Positions 23,201 through 38,700 of a DNA stretch of 64,000 nucleotides are shown one piece after another. The notes beneath the pieces are model-generated. The model was not told where the DNA came from. It saw nothing but the letters and a program-made list of their open reading frames with translations, and did not search any database. How positions within the stretch are numbered: the first letter of the stretch is position 1; each line of letters begins with the position of its first letter. The stretch comes from Isoperla grammatica (taxonomy: Eukaryota > Arthropoda > Insecta > Plecoptera > Perlodidae). The position numbers were made by a program, and so were the translations under genes. The DNA is taken from positions 6,571,788 to 6,635,787 of the forward strand of contig OX246741.1 in assembly GCA_945910005.1 (NCBI GenBank), in the 5' to 3' direction.

Positions 23201-26200
23201 GTCCCATCCAACTGTCCCACTCAACTGTCCCACTCAGACAGAACAATCAATAAGATCTCACTCCTTACAAGGTGGAATTTATCATCTACCCTTGATCCTC
23301 CCACCTGCTAATGTCTTAATGAGACACACACTGTCTAATCCAACTGTCCCATCCAACTGTCCCACTCAACTGTCCCATTCATGCACTTCAGACAGAACAA
23401 TCAATAAGATCTTACTCCTTACAAGGTGGAATTTATCATCTACCCTTGATCCTCCTGCAAATGTCTTAATGAGACACACACTGTCCCATCCAACTGTCCC
23501 ACTCAACTGTCCCATTCATGCACTTCAGACAGAACAATCAATAAGCTCTTCCCATGTCCCTTTACTCTTAGAAAAAGGTGAAACTTATTATCTACCCTTG
23601 ATCCTCCCTCCTGCCAATGTCTTAATGAGACACACACTGTCCCATCCAACTGTCCCACTCAACTGTCCCATTCATGCACTTCAGACAGTAAAATGTGTTA
23701 ATCCACACTAATAGACTAGATTGTTTCAATAAGATCTTCCCATGTCCCTTCACTCTTAGAGCAAGGTGAAACTTATTATCTAACCTTGATCCTCCCATCT
23801 GCCAATGTCTTATTGAGACATGCACTGTCCCATTTATGTACTACACTGTACTGTCCCAATTCACTCCAAGAATATGATGTATTTTATGATCTAACCTTCC
23901 ACCCTCTTGTGTAAGCTAATGTCTCAAAGAGACACAAACTGTCAGACCGGCTCAAGTGACAATGCTGTCCCTTTTCACTACACTTCCATAACAAAGTGTA
24001 ATTTCTATCTATACTTCACCCACCTGTGTGAACACTGAGATTATGTGTCTAACTGAAACATAATCTGACCGTATTGTGTGACTTGTACGACTATACCACA
24101 GATAACGGATTATACTGTCTCACTGCATTTCCACACTTATTGAGACATGCAACTGTCCCCTATGACTCGAGACTGTCCCACTGCACTTCCACTATTGAGA
24201 CATACTGCAACCGTCCTATCACGGGTAAACTGTCCCACTTGATCACTTCACTACACTTTCACACTCATTGAGACATGAAACTGTTCCCTATGACTCGCAC
24301 TACTAGACTGTCCCACTGCACTTCCACTATTGAGACATACTGCAACCGTCCTATCACGGGTAAACTGTCCCACTTGATCACTTCACTACACTTTCACACT
24401 CATTGAGACATGAAACTGTTCCCTATGACTCGCACTACTAGACTGTCCCACTGCACTTCCACTATTGAGACATACTGCAACCGTCCTATCACGGGTAAAC
24501 TGTCCCACTTGATCACTTCACTACACTTTCACACTCATTGAGACATGAAACTGTTCCCTATGACTCGCACTACTAGACTGTCCCACTGCACTTCCACTAT
24601 TGAGACATACTGCACTGTCCCACTCACTACACTACCACTTATTGAGACACACTGCAACCGTCCTCTTCAGCTCTCACGGCTGAACTGTCTTAGCCAAGGA
24701 AACCACACGAAACGGGGACAGACAGCTGATATCTTTGGTCGAAAAGTAGAAATCATGGTCTAATCGAGGTCGCGACCTGCGAGTGTCGAGTGCGACTGTG
24801 AGTGTCACGTGACATACATAAACGCCAGGTCTAACGGAAGGAAGTGCCCCAGCCAAATCTCTCCCGATATAAGGAGAGTGGATTCACTTTCAATTCAATT
24901 AATGATGGACGCTGATTGGCTGACGAGTTGTGAAGATCATTAGGTACCGAAGTGAAACTTATTTCGAAAGATTTGTTTGCTTTTGCTTTTACATGAAAAT
25001 CCTGTTTTTCTGGGACTTGGCGATCGGACCACCGTGACTGTTTGCAGAGACATTCAGGCACATTTTTTTTATTAACAATTTCTAGAATATAGAAATACAA
25101 ATTTTTGTGGGAAAAAACTTTCTGTTTGTGCGAACTTGGTGAAAATACATGAAGCACGAAAGTATTGTGTGATTCCCATCGGAAGCAATGTCCCTGAAAA
25201 CCACATTCGGTGTTTTTGTGCGTTTGTTTTTATATAGTTCATTCACACTTCGCACCTCGGTCGACCGATCGATTTTACAACTTTTACTTTTAGATTAAAA
25301 CCGGTTTACTTAAGCTATATATAAAACTTACAACTAAATAAATAACGAAACGTTCAAAACATTTTACTGAAGATGTGTGAATTATACAGGACGCAAGTAG
25401 GACTCAACAAAACACAATCAAGAAACATTAAATGTGTAATTAAATCATGGTTTACTGGGATAAAACATCCCTTGATATCGACAAAAAATACACCATGAAG
25501 TTCTACGAAAATTTTTAATCCCGAAAAGCCTATTTCTTATATCGCTGTTTACATAAAATACATAAGAGCAGAGTTACATTCAACCAAATCTTAACTTATC
25601 TGCAACATTTCTAGTTCCCTAACCAAGAGATTTCTTTGTTATCCCTCCGCGATGGCATTTAGCAAGCCATTCAAAGCTCAACCCATGAATTCTATCATTA
25701 TACGTTGTAGCTGCATCTCCTGCTCAAAACTTTCATTCAATTCTGTCAGAATTATAGATGGCGACACAAGAAGAAGAACGCTGTATAATTTCGCAATAAA
25801 CCGAATGTCAGAATCGCAAGCAATTTAAAGAAAATATCACGAAGAAGTTTAGAAATGAAGGTTGTCTTTTATGGCCCCGTTTATCACTGATACTGTCGCA
25901 TGGCGAGCTATGAAGCCGAGCGGTTTTTGACCTCACGGACTTAGTAATAGTATATACATAGACTATACAGTCAGGCTTTTTCAGTTTCCTGCCAATTCGT
26001 TTGGTGCGCTGAATGACCGTAACGTACGTATACGTGAAACGTGGCGTGAGCGCCTCATTCACGACAGTAGCACAGACATGCGTATGTGAGTGAGTGACAG
26101 CATCCGTCTTACTAGATCACAGACACAACAGAGTGGCTGTTTGTATAGAAGAATGTGTAATAATATGCATAATAATTGCCACATCGGAGTGTCTATCAAC

Positions 26201-29200
26201 GTATAAGCACCAATTACATGACTTATTCACATTGGTTTCCATGACTAGATATTCAAAATCTTAGGTGTAGTACTTCTAAGACCAAAAATGTATGTCCCAA
26301 CAAAATTAAAACAGATTCCATCTTTGAACCACCATAAGTTCTAAATTCACTTTGCTTCAATTAAAGTTTACTTAACTTTAGGAAAAAATATAGCAACCGG
26401 TTCCCAAAGAAGTCTGAAACGTGTGCGATCACTGCAAATTGGCGTGATTCTGTAAGAAGGGCCGGAATGAAACGTTTCAATCGGTAAAGAGAAAACATGT
26501 GTGCCTTTCCTACGAAAACAACAACGGTTTTGGGTAGTGATGATAAAGGGTGAACGATGAGGCAAGAACAGTAGGTCTATGCTGCTAAGATCCCTCCACA
26601 GGCGACTCGAGAGTTCGTCACCCTGGATGCTAAGCGTCACAGGATACGAGTGTGCTTGTGAATCCACTTTTCTTCGGGCAAAAACATTTCCCGCCAATAC
26701 CCTCAATCACATACACGTGTTTGTTTGTTGCACCCGGTGCAGGAAGTGTAACGTGCCCTAGTTTACACGGATCAAAGAGATAACATATTGATTGATATTT
26801 GGCAAGAGTGGAGTGCGAGCCAATCAAATCAGGTCCCTGAGACTTATCGACCTAATCCATAATAATAAACACGCGTTATTGATTCAGCACATCAATAATC
26901 ATTACGATTTCAATCTTGTTGAGAGCCCGAGTTAAGATCGCCCTGATAAGAATGTCAGTTCGAGATAAAGGTCACAGTAGGCATTTAGGACTAATTGATT
27001 AGGATTTAAATTATTTACGACCAGGCCGAAGGAACGTGGATAAAACGTAAACAAAATTATGTATTATTAGAAGCAGTGTTAAAAAAAAATTGTAATATGT
27101 TTTTTATGTAATGCACACGCCTATACCTCTATATAATAAACAATAATACTTTAATTCCAGTTCTCTTGGGCGTGTTTGTACTGAAAGGCACCAAACGAAA
27201 TACCGTGTAACGGGGGAGAGTAGTTTTTAACTTAGAATCGCTCAAACTACAATTTTTAATATGCATAACATGGCTAGATAGGATAGTCATGAAATACATA
27301 AAGTGTAATCTGTTATTTTGAAATAAATTCATTGTTGAACGCTCCCTTGTCCATCTCCACACAACCGGTACAAACGAGCCCCACGTCCACAGCTTGTTGC
27401 GGTGTCTGTCTGTGAGTAGTACACTACACTAAGGTAGTACACATCTGTCAAGAGTAACAGCATCAATCACAGCGACCCTGCAGACCGTGTCCGATTGTCA
27501 ACATGCGGTATCCGAGTATCCGAGTATCCGAGCCAAGTCGGGGTCCCCATGTGGTAGGCTACACAGGCAGTCTAATTCGGGAGGTGGCGTGTTCGAGTCC
27601 CGTATCCGGCAAACGTTTAGCTCGGGCCATGAAACGAATGCTGGTATTCCTTCTAAACTATCAAACTACCTAATGTTTCTATATATAATCATCTGCAGAG
27701 GTGTAGAGGTAAAGCTGAAGCGGCCTTAGAACAATGTATATTACTATGAAAATTAAACCACAATATAACGCTTAATCATATGTGATAAGGATGAGTACAC
27801 ACTCCTACCTATTACCATATTTTTGAAAATGATGTGTATTTTATACAATTTTATTGTGAATACATAATATGTTTAATCCTCAAAATCTGCACAACACATT
27901 TATTTTATAATTACCCCCACAACTTATAGCTACAAAACTTTGTAGACTTCAGTGTTTCTATACAAACGCGATTAAAATCCGAAAAAACGAACTAAAAAGT
28001 GAATGCGTTTCGCTCGCTACTCCCGAGTCAAATCAACTGCATCAATGAATAAAGCAAAAATCATAATTGACAATGTGGACCAGTAAACGCCGACTCAATA
28101 ATGATTTCACGTACAGTTTCTATACAAATGTGAGACTGTGAGACAGCCTTTAGGTAAATCAATCAAAATAGCCTAATAACCCAGAGTTATACCCATGTGC
28201 CAAGGGTAGTTAGAGGTCAGTGCTAATGATATACGTATACATACATACATTGTGGTATTGTCCCCTAGGGAGGCCGACCGACGTAAACCCGACGTTTACT
28301 CCTAGAATCGTCTCCGCGAGCTGTCTATAATTATACAACCGTGTATATACGGTGGTGTCGTGTCTAAATAACGAACCACGACTGCATTCCTATACAACGG
28401 CAATTAAAATAATAACAACACAGGCTGACCAACCGACCGAGCGAGCGGGAGAGAATGCAGGCGAATGGAGTCGAACCCACATACTTCCTCTCCTGCTGCT
28501 GCGGTCGACGTTGCTTCCTGATCCTTAGATCGAGATCTAATCACTTTACACGAGGTCGTGTTCCAACGAGCCACCCGATTGGCTAGAGCCGAGAGCGTGT
28601 TAATCCTAGAGTAATTAACTATACAGGATGATCTCGGAGGTTCGTCAATCATCAATCAATCATGACGCGAATGGTTTTTGAACCAATCAGAATGCTGGAA
28701 ACAGGTGAACCCACCCACGAATGAAGCGAACTTTCGAGGTCTATTTAAATTTGATCGCTTGTTCTTTGCATTTGGTGATGGCTACGGAAAAAACGAAATA
28801 AAATGTGTTGAGCCGTTTCAAAATAAAATATACACACCTTGGTACATTGTAAATAAAAAAGAAGCATTCGCTCGTAACGATATCTGGGTTCAACACCCGC
28901 ACACGCTGTCATTTCTATAACCGTTCCCTTGTACCACATCCAGTAATCGTCCCGATAACATCCAGGGTGGAATGATATCATGTGATTAGCCCTTAAGGGA
29001 GGCTTAGAACAAATACAAGAAACTAAACCCTTCAGGCCGGTTATAAGCCCCTACCCCCTTGTTGTGACTGTGTTGACAATGACATGATAGGGGGAACCTA
29101 GAAGTTGCTAATGTCTTGATCGAACCAGTGGCAAAGAGATGTGCTCGAAGGTAGGGCTGATGTAATAAATATTATATCTGTTCAGAACGTAAGTGTATAT

Positions 29201-32200
29201 TAAAATGGCGAACCTAAAAAAAAAAAAAAAAAAAACAGCTTTCGAAATCGATTTTTATCACGTTTCTCAGATCGACTTGTTCTACTGCTCTTTCTAACGA
29301 GTAACCTTCGACACGGGTCGAACGAAAGTAACAAGTTTATTTCGGAAGTGTTTTCTGCAAGATGTGTGTCAGTGTTTTGCTTCCCATCATCTTGTGTGCA
29401 GCCCCCTGTATAGTTTCACGCGGTCCCGCCGCGGGCGCTAGTAGACCAACAACCATGTATCAATCATGTATCGTGATGGACAACACGCACATATCTCTCT
29501 CTCACTCTCTCTCTCTCTCTCTCTCTCACACTCATCGCAGCTTGATGAGAAACGATGTATTTAGATACACACATTACAATCTAGAGCCGCCATCACCATA
29601 AAACGGGTATATTAATGCATGTACTAATTACAATGATGAATAACTGCGTGAATACGAAGTGAAACCCTTGTCTACGCTCAGAAAGTGTTATCAGGCAAAT
29701 GAAATGTTCCAAAAAATAAGAATAACAACAATTTATCAAAGAAGTAAGCTATACGCAAAAACATGACAATTTCACGCTTAAATCGATGAAGTACGGTGTA
29801 TTGTTTAGATGATGTAAGCAATTCCGTTATACAAGAACAAGTGGTTTTAGAAGAGGAAAGGTCGATGGAAGACGAAAGAAAAAGAAGCAAAAAAACAGGC
29901 GTTTGCCATTTTCAAAGTAATCTGATGTAATCTATAGTAAATTGTTATAACGTCAAGTTGATTGATTTTTTTCCCCTGTCGAGTTGTTTGGAAGAGAAAC
30001 ACCTAAGTTTATTACGCACCAATCCGAAATGAAAGCCAGATAATTAGTAAACTATTTCTCCACCCATTTAAAACTCTATCATAAAAAAAACTACTAAGAT
30101 ATTCATGAAATCAGTCTAGTACGCATAAGTGCGCAAACCCGGCGATTTAAAGGATTTATAGACTAAGAAAATTAGATCAATCATTATCTTCTCTAATTAT
30201 AAAGAACATCACAAGTGTTCAAACAATATGCAACACGAAAGAAAGCGAGTACAAATTATCGCAGCACGGAAACTCGAACAAAGTACACAAAGAACGAAAA
30301 GTAAACATGCGAACGCTTCGCTTCGTAACACATTTCGTTCGATCGCCGTATAATAATACTATAAGCTGATAGATCGAGATAGGGGGAATTGCCTTCTAGA
30401 TATTAAACACACGATAGAACTTGGTTGGAGGAAACAACCGAAAATGTCGTGCACGTAAACCTAATATTTCATAGTGTGGAAGAAGATGATCTTGGTGAAA
30501 CAAAAAAGATACACATCACAAAAAAAACAGAATATAGCCTTGAGGGCAGGACTGGACAAGACTAACATTTCTGTGTGTTATTTATTTACATTATACCAAC
30601 CTTATAGTCTAACACCCATCAACTCCATTAGTCTGGAACTAATTTTGCTTTACATCTCTATTTAGTTTGTTGCGTGGTATTCGAAACTTTGCGTGGACGA
30701 TGCGGGATGCGAAACCACGTACAAAGGTACCAGAAGAGCAACGTTTGGGGCAAAACCAATGTAGTCAGCATCCTTTTAGCCACCAACTCCAATACTTGAT
30801 TGATTAATAATGTAAGGCGCAGTATTCTTTTCCACCGTGCGACTTATTTCACTAACGGTAACGGACTAACCCTATCTTTAGTCTTGAAACAACTCTGGTA
30901 CGAGAACCAATACTTACTACAATTAAAGATGTTCCTGCAAAGAAGAACGAAATAATGCAACCGCAAAGAAGCTTATCTTCAAATCTAACGTTTGCAATTT
31001 CGAACGCAACACAAAAACGAACAGTCGCCTGACAATCGAAATCAAATGTATACGTGCTGTGCGGGTCATCAGACGGTTCTTGCTTCAATTATACTGGTTA
31101 GAGGAATAGAGTTATGAAGCGTGATGGTTTTATTGGAGTAGTGGTCATAACTCAGACCAGCTTTGTGAGCACACGAACAACAAGATCTCTAACTAGCACC
31201 GTGGTTAAGTAGCATCACAGTAGCTCAGGATACGGATGGGTGACCAGTTACTGTAACGTCCAGTATATTTCTCCAATGTTTTAAACCGTTCTTTCAGAAG
31301 TTGGTACTCTTCAATAGGGGACGACTACGAGACTACGCGACTCTGATTCTTATGTTATAATCACACTTTCGATTTACTATTTGTTTATTTCATTACTTAC
31401 TAAATGGGCTTGGCCACAATTTAAGATATCATCACTTTAAATGTTGACCGTCTTTGAAATGGGCGTTATTGTAAGTGTGCCATTTTTTATGTTCCGGTTG
31501 ATCTTCTACGTTTTGGGCTTGGCAATGTTTTTGCATTTTTATTTGGTATATTGTATTAATTAGATTGACGTTTAATTATTGCTTTAGAACATAATAACCT
31601 TTATTCGCATCCGGAGTGCAGCCTTGACCCCTGACCTGTCCGAAGGTAACACATTGTCCTGTCAAAGGTTCCACCACCCTTCCTGCCAAGCTTGAATGGT
31701 TCCACTAACATGTAGGTCACACAAAGATACGTTTATCCGACAACATCGACAAGTAGTAAAATTATCAGCTCCGATAATGGAAACCACGTTAATATATAAA
31801 TAACCTTGCAACTACTCAATGAACATTGGCAGGAAGAACAACTCTACCCCTTCAACCTTCGGTATTATCTGATAAGACGCTGATAACAGTGAAACAACGA
31901 AGCAAACATGGGAACGGAAGACTGGGTGAGTGGGTGGGTGTAATGATTGTACTCATTACTCGATATCATTCTATTCTTGCACTTGTTAATAATTATCGTT
32001 GTCTTCAATTGAAACTTGTGCGCGCTTTATAAAAACATATCATTTTATTAGAATAAACATTTTTACATGTCTGATGCATGGGATAACTTCAACAATAAAA
32101 TTGTTACGCATTGCGACTATGGAATCGTTATTACAACGGGGTTTAAGTAACTTGCACAATCTTTTCCAAATTAAGTCAATTCTTGTAACGATTTGATTTT

Positions 32201-35200
32201 GAGTGATGTAATTAATTTCAGTTAATACAGTTAGTATCAGTTTTTGTAGAGTATCATGACGACGATTCATTTCACATTCATTGGCCGTGAATTAAGTTAG
32301 ACACAGCAGAAAAATAACCGCTTTCCAAAAAATCTACATTTGGATGGAGGTCATTTGACACACTGTTTCACCATCCCTTCCACCGGTCGACGTTTTTACC
32401 ACAAATCCGCACTTCCTGTAAACCAATTAACTTCCAAAATCCTTCATAAAACAAAACAAAACATTATATTGCAATTATTTTGTCGTTTGACAAATTTTAT
32501 TTCACGGCGAGGAGGGTTATAGGAGGTTTTTCTGTGCGACATTGCGTGCAAGCTAACGAAAAGCCAGACGTCGTCTTTGTAAAACAATGACAAAGGTAAT
32601 TGCGGACCATAACGTCGCCTATGATAGATGCGTCCACCCTGCTATTAGTGCAGTCTACACGCCCAACTATGAACGACGTAACGGGTAAACCATCTGGCTG
32701 GTACTCAAACTGTCGCCATCGAGCAAAAGTGGAAGAAATTGATTTCGGAACGTTTTACCCGTTTAAATTAATAGGACACGATTAAAAACTAGATCGCTTT
32801 GTTGGTTGGAAGCCCAGATGCCGGAAATGAGAGTTACTAACAACAGCCGGGCTGGTGTTGGCAATTATACCATGATAGAGATGGATGCGTTATTACGAGA
32901 GCAGATTCACGGGACTGGACTGGGTGTTCGTCTACCAAGTTTGGGTGCAACATAATTACTAATCTTCTACCGTCTTATTTGTTGCAATTCAAATTAAATA
33001 AAACATTTAAAAAATGGAAATATTTATAGTAACAAAAAAACATTCAGAATAAATATCGCTGAATTCCCTACGAGATGACATTTGTTTTACATAATTTTAA
33101 AGCAATTTTAAAAAAGAAAAAATCGTAATGGGGACTCCGCACGGTAGGTGGACATCAGTGTGACCAAATGGGTAATATAATGTTGCTATGTCAACATCCC
33201 CATTACTCGGGGGTGTTGGTACTCGTATATTATTGATACAACTAACCCGGCGATGCCTCAATGCTACCTACTTAGGTAGACAATAAGTAAATTATATTTT
33301 CTCTTGGAAAAAATTATAAGATAAAATAGTTTATTGATTATCGAAGATCATTCGTGTGTGCCTAATCTATAAGCAAGCGTTCAACCAATAAGGTGAGTAA
33401 TTTGACCGTATTAGAGTTGATGGATGAGCACGTGCGGTTATGAGGATGCATAGAAGCGGAACTAACGATAATCTAACACTTTTTTGTAACCATTGAAGGG
33501 TTGAACCTATAGAAGTTATTAGATTTAAACTCATCCCAGGTGCTAATTATAACTGTAGCGTGTTATTCACGTAGCGACAAGATAGCTATAGACAAAAATT
33601 TGGGATTACTTCGATTTAAATATAGAAAGTCATGTCAGAGATATTAGAAAGAAGAGCTCAGACCCCACCAGACTGAAGAGAGCTTTGGGCACACGGAAAG
33701 ATTAAAATGTTTCTACAAAGAAAGAACGTAGAGTAGAGAGACGAGTAGATCTAGACGTTATTTGAGGATCGGGGAATATTTTGTGGAATCGAACCACATT
33801 GTAAGAATACAATCATACAGTACCGGAACTCAACTCAATTTTCTTGCTACCAACCAGAGGCGACTCATTAGCGATATCGAGATATCGAATACGATAATCG
33901 ATAGTCGAGAAGGTGAATGTGTTACATTCTATTTCGGTGGCAAACCTATTAAAAACATGACGACAACCAATAACAGGAGTGTTGGCAAGGGCGACTTGGA
34001 GGGGAGGGAAACACTTTCGATTCATTTAGAGACTGCCCATACTTTTACCATAATAATTTATAATAATTTAACAATAATAATAATGCATAATTTTTTTAAT
34101 ATATTAAAATGAAGTAAAAGTGATTCTTTAATTCGAAACGTTATGTGTTGTAATGCCTGCCATGCAACTCGCCGTTAGGAATACAACACTGTATGTAATT
34201 ACGCATAGGTATTGTAATTAAGTAACTATCTATACGAATATTTCGTAGAGTTAAACGAGGTAAAAGTTGATGAGGAAACCGAACAATAACGAGCGAGAGT
34301 GTGAATAGGTTTCACGATTATTAAAACAGTCGTGATGGATCCGATGTGTTGATTGAGAATCATGTTGACGGGCACATTGGGGATGACAAGTTACTCTTAT
34401 TCGGGACATTTTTAGATGTTTGGTTTACTGACCAACATAACCACAGTAATTATAATAAAGTTTATAATATATTGCATTGTATAATTAAAATTGTACGTAA
34501 CAATTGTTCTACGTTCAATTTTTATTGTTCCAGTTCGAGTTGGTTTTCTGCAAGGTTTTCTTGTTGCACTATCGTTGTTTAGTGTTTTTCATTGTTTCAT
34601 TTTCACCGATTTCCCTCCCTCGTAAATCAATTAATACAGGGACAAAACAAACTAGAACTTAAAAACCGTGTTTAAAATGAAAAACTACCGAACAACTTTG
34701 ACTCACGCAAACAGTGCAATACTACACTCAATTACACTGACTATTTGTTTTATTATAGTTCCCCAACTAAACATATTTACTCCTTTAAAGTTTTGGAACT
34801 TTAAATTGAAGTAAGCATACATTTAAATTAGAACAGATTAGACACAAAAGCCGGGACGCAATGGAATACATTCATAAGACAATTCGAGATTACACAGATC
34901 AGAACGGGGACTTGCCATTGGTTGGGTTCAAATCCCCCGTAAAGCTGGGGATTTATACGAATGTTCTTCCGCTTTAGCTTCTGGTTTCTATCAGACTCTC
35001 AATAGCCCGTACTTGTGGAGGATCGTTCTTCGGAGGGTCATATACCCATAACATTAGGCTACTGTTCACATGACCACGTCACGATTACCCCCGTTGCGTC
35101 AACACTGGCGACAACACGACATTGTTTCAGATTTTAAAATAAACTCACGTACTACTCGACAAATATTGAATGATGCGATTGTTGTAGAAATGAATCATTT

Positions 35201-35695
35201 CTTTGGGCCAGTAGGTTTTAACACTTCATGTTGCATTTAACAAGCAAGACCACCGTACACATACCGATGCATTCCTTTAGGCCAGCACTATACCATACCA
35301 CATTTGTTATTCATTTATTTCTAGTGACAAAACACATTCGTGCTGCATTTCTTTGAGCCAGTACAATCCTACATAGCGCGTATACCTTATGATGCATTCC
35401 GTAAGACCAGCACTGTACTACTATACAACATTCACGATGCATTTCTTAACAGACTAACAACAGTACCACATACAATGTTCGTGATACTTTTCTTTGCACA
35501 CTGCCTGCCAATCACATTGATAAACTAGAACAATGCATCACGTGGTTATTGGAGTGCACAGATCATGTGATGTGATGTGATGCTACTAGACAAAGCGTAA
35601 AGTTGCTGCAACAAGTTTCACTCGACTTCTTTGAAGCGAACGAGACGTCAACAGATGACAGAAACCGCGAGCTATTTTTATAGTGTGCGAATGTG

Positions 35696-35731
<36 letters not shown>

Positions 35732-38700
35732 CAACGCAATTTGAAAACAACATTCCGCTCCATGATAGATATCGTCGAGTAGTATAAAATTTTAGATTGT
35801 CTGTCCGGTTAACCCTAAATTATGACAGCATATGGCAAACCTAGAAGAATAGACGTGCACGCATAGGAAATTGAATTACACTTTTCCACCCTCCCTCCTT
35901 CCTTTTTCTATTTTATATGATAACGTAAAGAGGGGTTAGCTGAAATTGAGATATGATTGAATTATGAAAAATGATTACTTCCCTTATTAGCAATCAGCCA
36001 TGTCTATCAATTATATTCTTCAACATGGCATTACATTGCAGCACTAATCTACAGTGAGTGGTTACAAATTGGGTGCAGCCATTTTGTTTGCAAATGAGGC
36101 ATATCTACAATGTATACAATCTAGTAGGGCTATGTAATTACACCAATTTATCTTAAAAGTTGGTAATTCAAGTTAGTGTCATTATAGTAAAACGCTGCCG
36201 CGTTGCATCATGAGCCATGGCCACGTGTAAGTTTTTATAACAATTACATTGAATGAAAGCGTTACCGCCACTGCTTAATTAAGCAGAATTAATCTTAATT
36301 GTTCTATTTAGAGGCGTGTACTGGATTCTAGATCAATACGCATGTTTCGGATGCCAGAAATAGCAAAACGGTGAAGTTATGTCAGCTACTGTCCGTTATC
36401 ATCAACAAGATTAATACAACTGTACGAATTATACTTCTGTGTATTTATTTACTCAAGCTCAATTCGGCAGAGACGAAAGTGTGAAATGTTTACTATGACA
36501 AAAGGGTAGAGATGAGAATAAATGAAAGAAAATAAGGGTTTAGTAATTTTTACGCAGCCATAAACAAAGTGTTTTTTCTACCACACACACAGATATATCA
36601 CCTATTTCTAAATGAAACCGTTTTAGTTTTCATTTTCTGAATAGTGAGTGGACACTGAACAATGAACGTCTCGAGTACTAATTAATAAGTATACGAACAG
36701 CGCGGTCGCCTAGTTCGGTTTCTAACGCATCGCATCAATCATGCACTTACATAAACCGGTGAACTCTGCGTTCACGGCCGATCGACGAACAAACGAATAA
36801 TTAACTGTGACGTCACATCCTTGAAGAAGACGCGACGTGATTCGTGTTCACTATTACCAGTGACACAGGACATAAACAAACAACTTTGTTGGTAATGGTA
36901 TAGCTACTTCCTGCCACTGTCTACAGAGCCAGACGACGTATGAATGGTTGCGGTTTTGATTCCCGCTGCCACCAATCTGGTCGTTCATGATGCGAATACG
37001 GGTCACTATGGGCATTTCTTCCCAATTGTTAAAAACAAACTTTTAGGTAACCTACCTATACCAAGTCACCTAAAGATTGACTCGAACTAGCATCCCAGCA
37101 CACATTACCTTACAGAACAAAGCAAAGACATCATAAAGAGATTCCACAGCAACCTGGTCGATGCTACAACGCTCGTGAATATGATATTATCTTTCTAGTG
37201 ACCCAAAGCTAACAGATATTTGTACAGATAGGGTGTGTATACCCTTATAGAGGTGGCTCAGCGGCAGACGCGAGACTAATTCGGGAGGTCGCTGGTTTGA
37301 TTCCGGCCACCGGCAGTCCTGACTCAAGGTTTTTCATAGGTTTTCCACAGTCGTAAAGGTGAATGCTGGGACTGGGTCATACTATCAGCCCTCGGACATT
37401 CCTTCCCAACTATCCAAACACCCTAATATACCTAGTAAGTCACCTGAAGAGGGCACATCAGGTATAAAGGTGGTGTGCACCCTATAACAGGGAGTTCTTC
37501 CTACGACAAATTAATCAATTATGCTAACGCCCTTGTGTGGGCTGCAGATTAGGGGTACAGTAAAAACAAAATATGACGTGTACAATAGATTGTTTCAACC
37601 GATACCCAATTAAATTTCCAATTGAAAGGATTTCAGTTGCATTATTTTTAATTTCACTTTCGTCCGGTGATAAAAATTGTAGCAATACATTCACGTTGAT
37701 AAAAATAATTACTGTAAAAATGAAATCTCGTTTGTTTTAAATATTACAATTTCACTCCGTGATTAGACCAGTGCAAAATATAGCCACGCTGACGTGAAAC
37801 AAGACGGGTTGAGTGGCGAATAATATGCAAATGTCGGGTGATTCATCATTATATTCTGTACAGGCGCGTAATTATTATACCTTGCGTATTGTGAGTCTGG
37901 GAAAATTACTTTTATGCATATTTATGAGGCTATATAGAGTTTCAAGTAGTAAGCATGCATACGCCATTTGCATTTTCACTTTCAATATATCAAAGGGGAA
38001 TGACTGAGTAGAGAATAAAACGGCGTAAAAGCAATTGCACCATTAAAGTAATGGATGAGTTTCTCGGGCCGACAGGCATTTGCACAGAGAGAAAGAAAGC
38101 TGGATGAAAATAATGTGAATACTAACAAAGACATGTCCAGGTGTGGTGACCTTTGCAAGAGCCGTTTTAGCAGCGAATAGCTAAGTGACAACTAACTGGA
38201 CAGCCAATTAGATAGACGCTTGAGAAAGAGCTAGACCTCACTTTCCATTGCTAATGTGTATACAATATTTATAAATATGTGCTAGATAATGTTTAACAAT
38301 ACTTCGGTTACATTTTGAACGAATTTTAATTTCTAAAATTTCAGATTCAAGTTTAAATGGTAGACTGTTCTTTTTCTGCAAACACTTGCACGTTTAATTT
38401 ATAAAATTTCTGTTTAAATTCAACATACGAGACTTCAAACATATGGTAAAAAATAACCTGGTACGTAAAGGTAAAGTAAATTGTGCAAACACGCTGAACG
38501 TTTTTATCAGCTTCAACAATTTATAAGGCAGCATTTTTTTAAAACGATTTTTCTTTTTTTTTGCGGGAGTAAACAACTGTTGAAAATGTTTAGCTATGAA
38601 TAACGTTGATAATGATTTACTCGCAGACGTTTAAAAGAGGGGAGGTTCGTTGTGTGACAGTGACAGGTGTCAACAAGCCGGGACAGGTGACAGGCCGAAG

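Noticed and set aside
23070..23711. 213-codon open frame
   Set aside because: It is the translation of the ACTGTCCCA satellite and has no domain.
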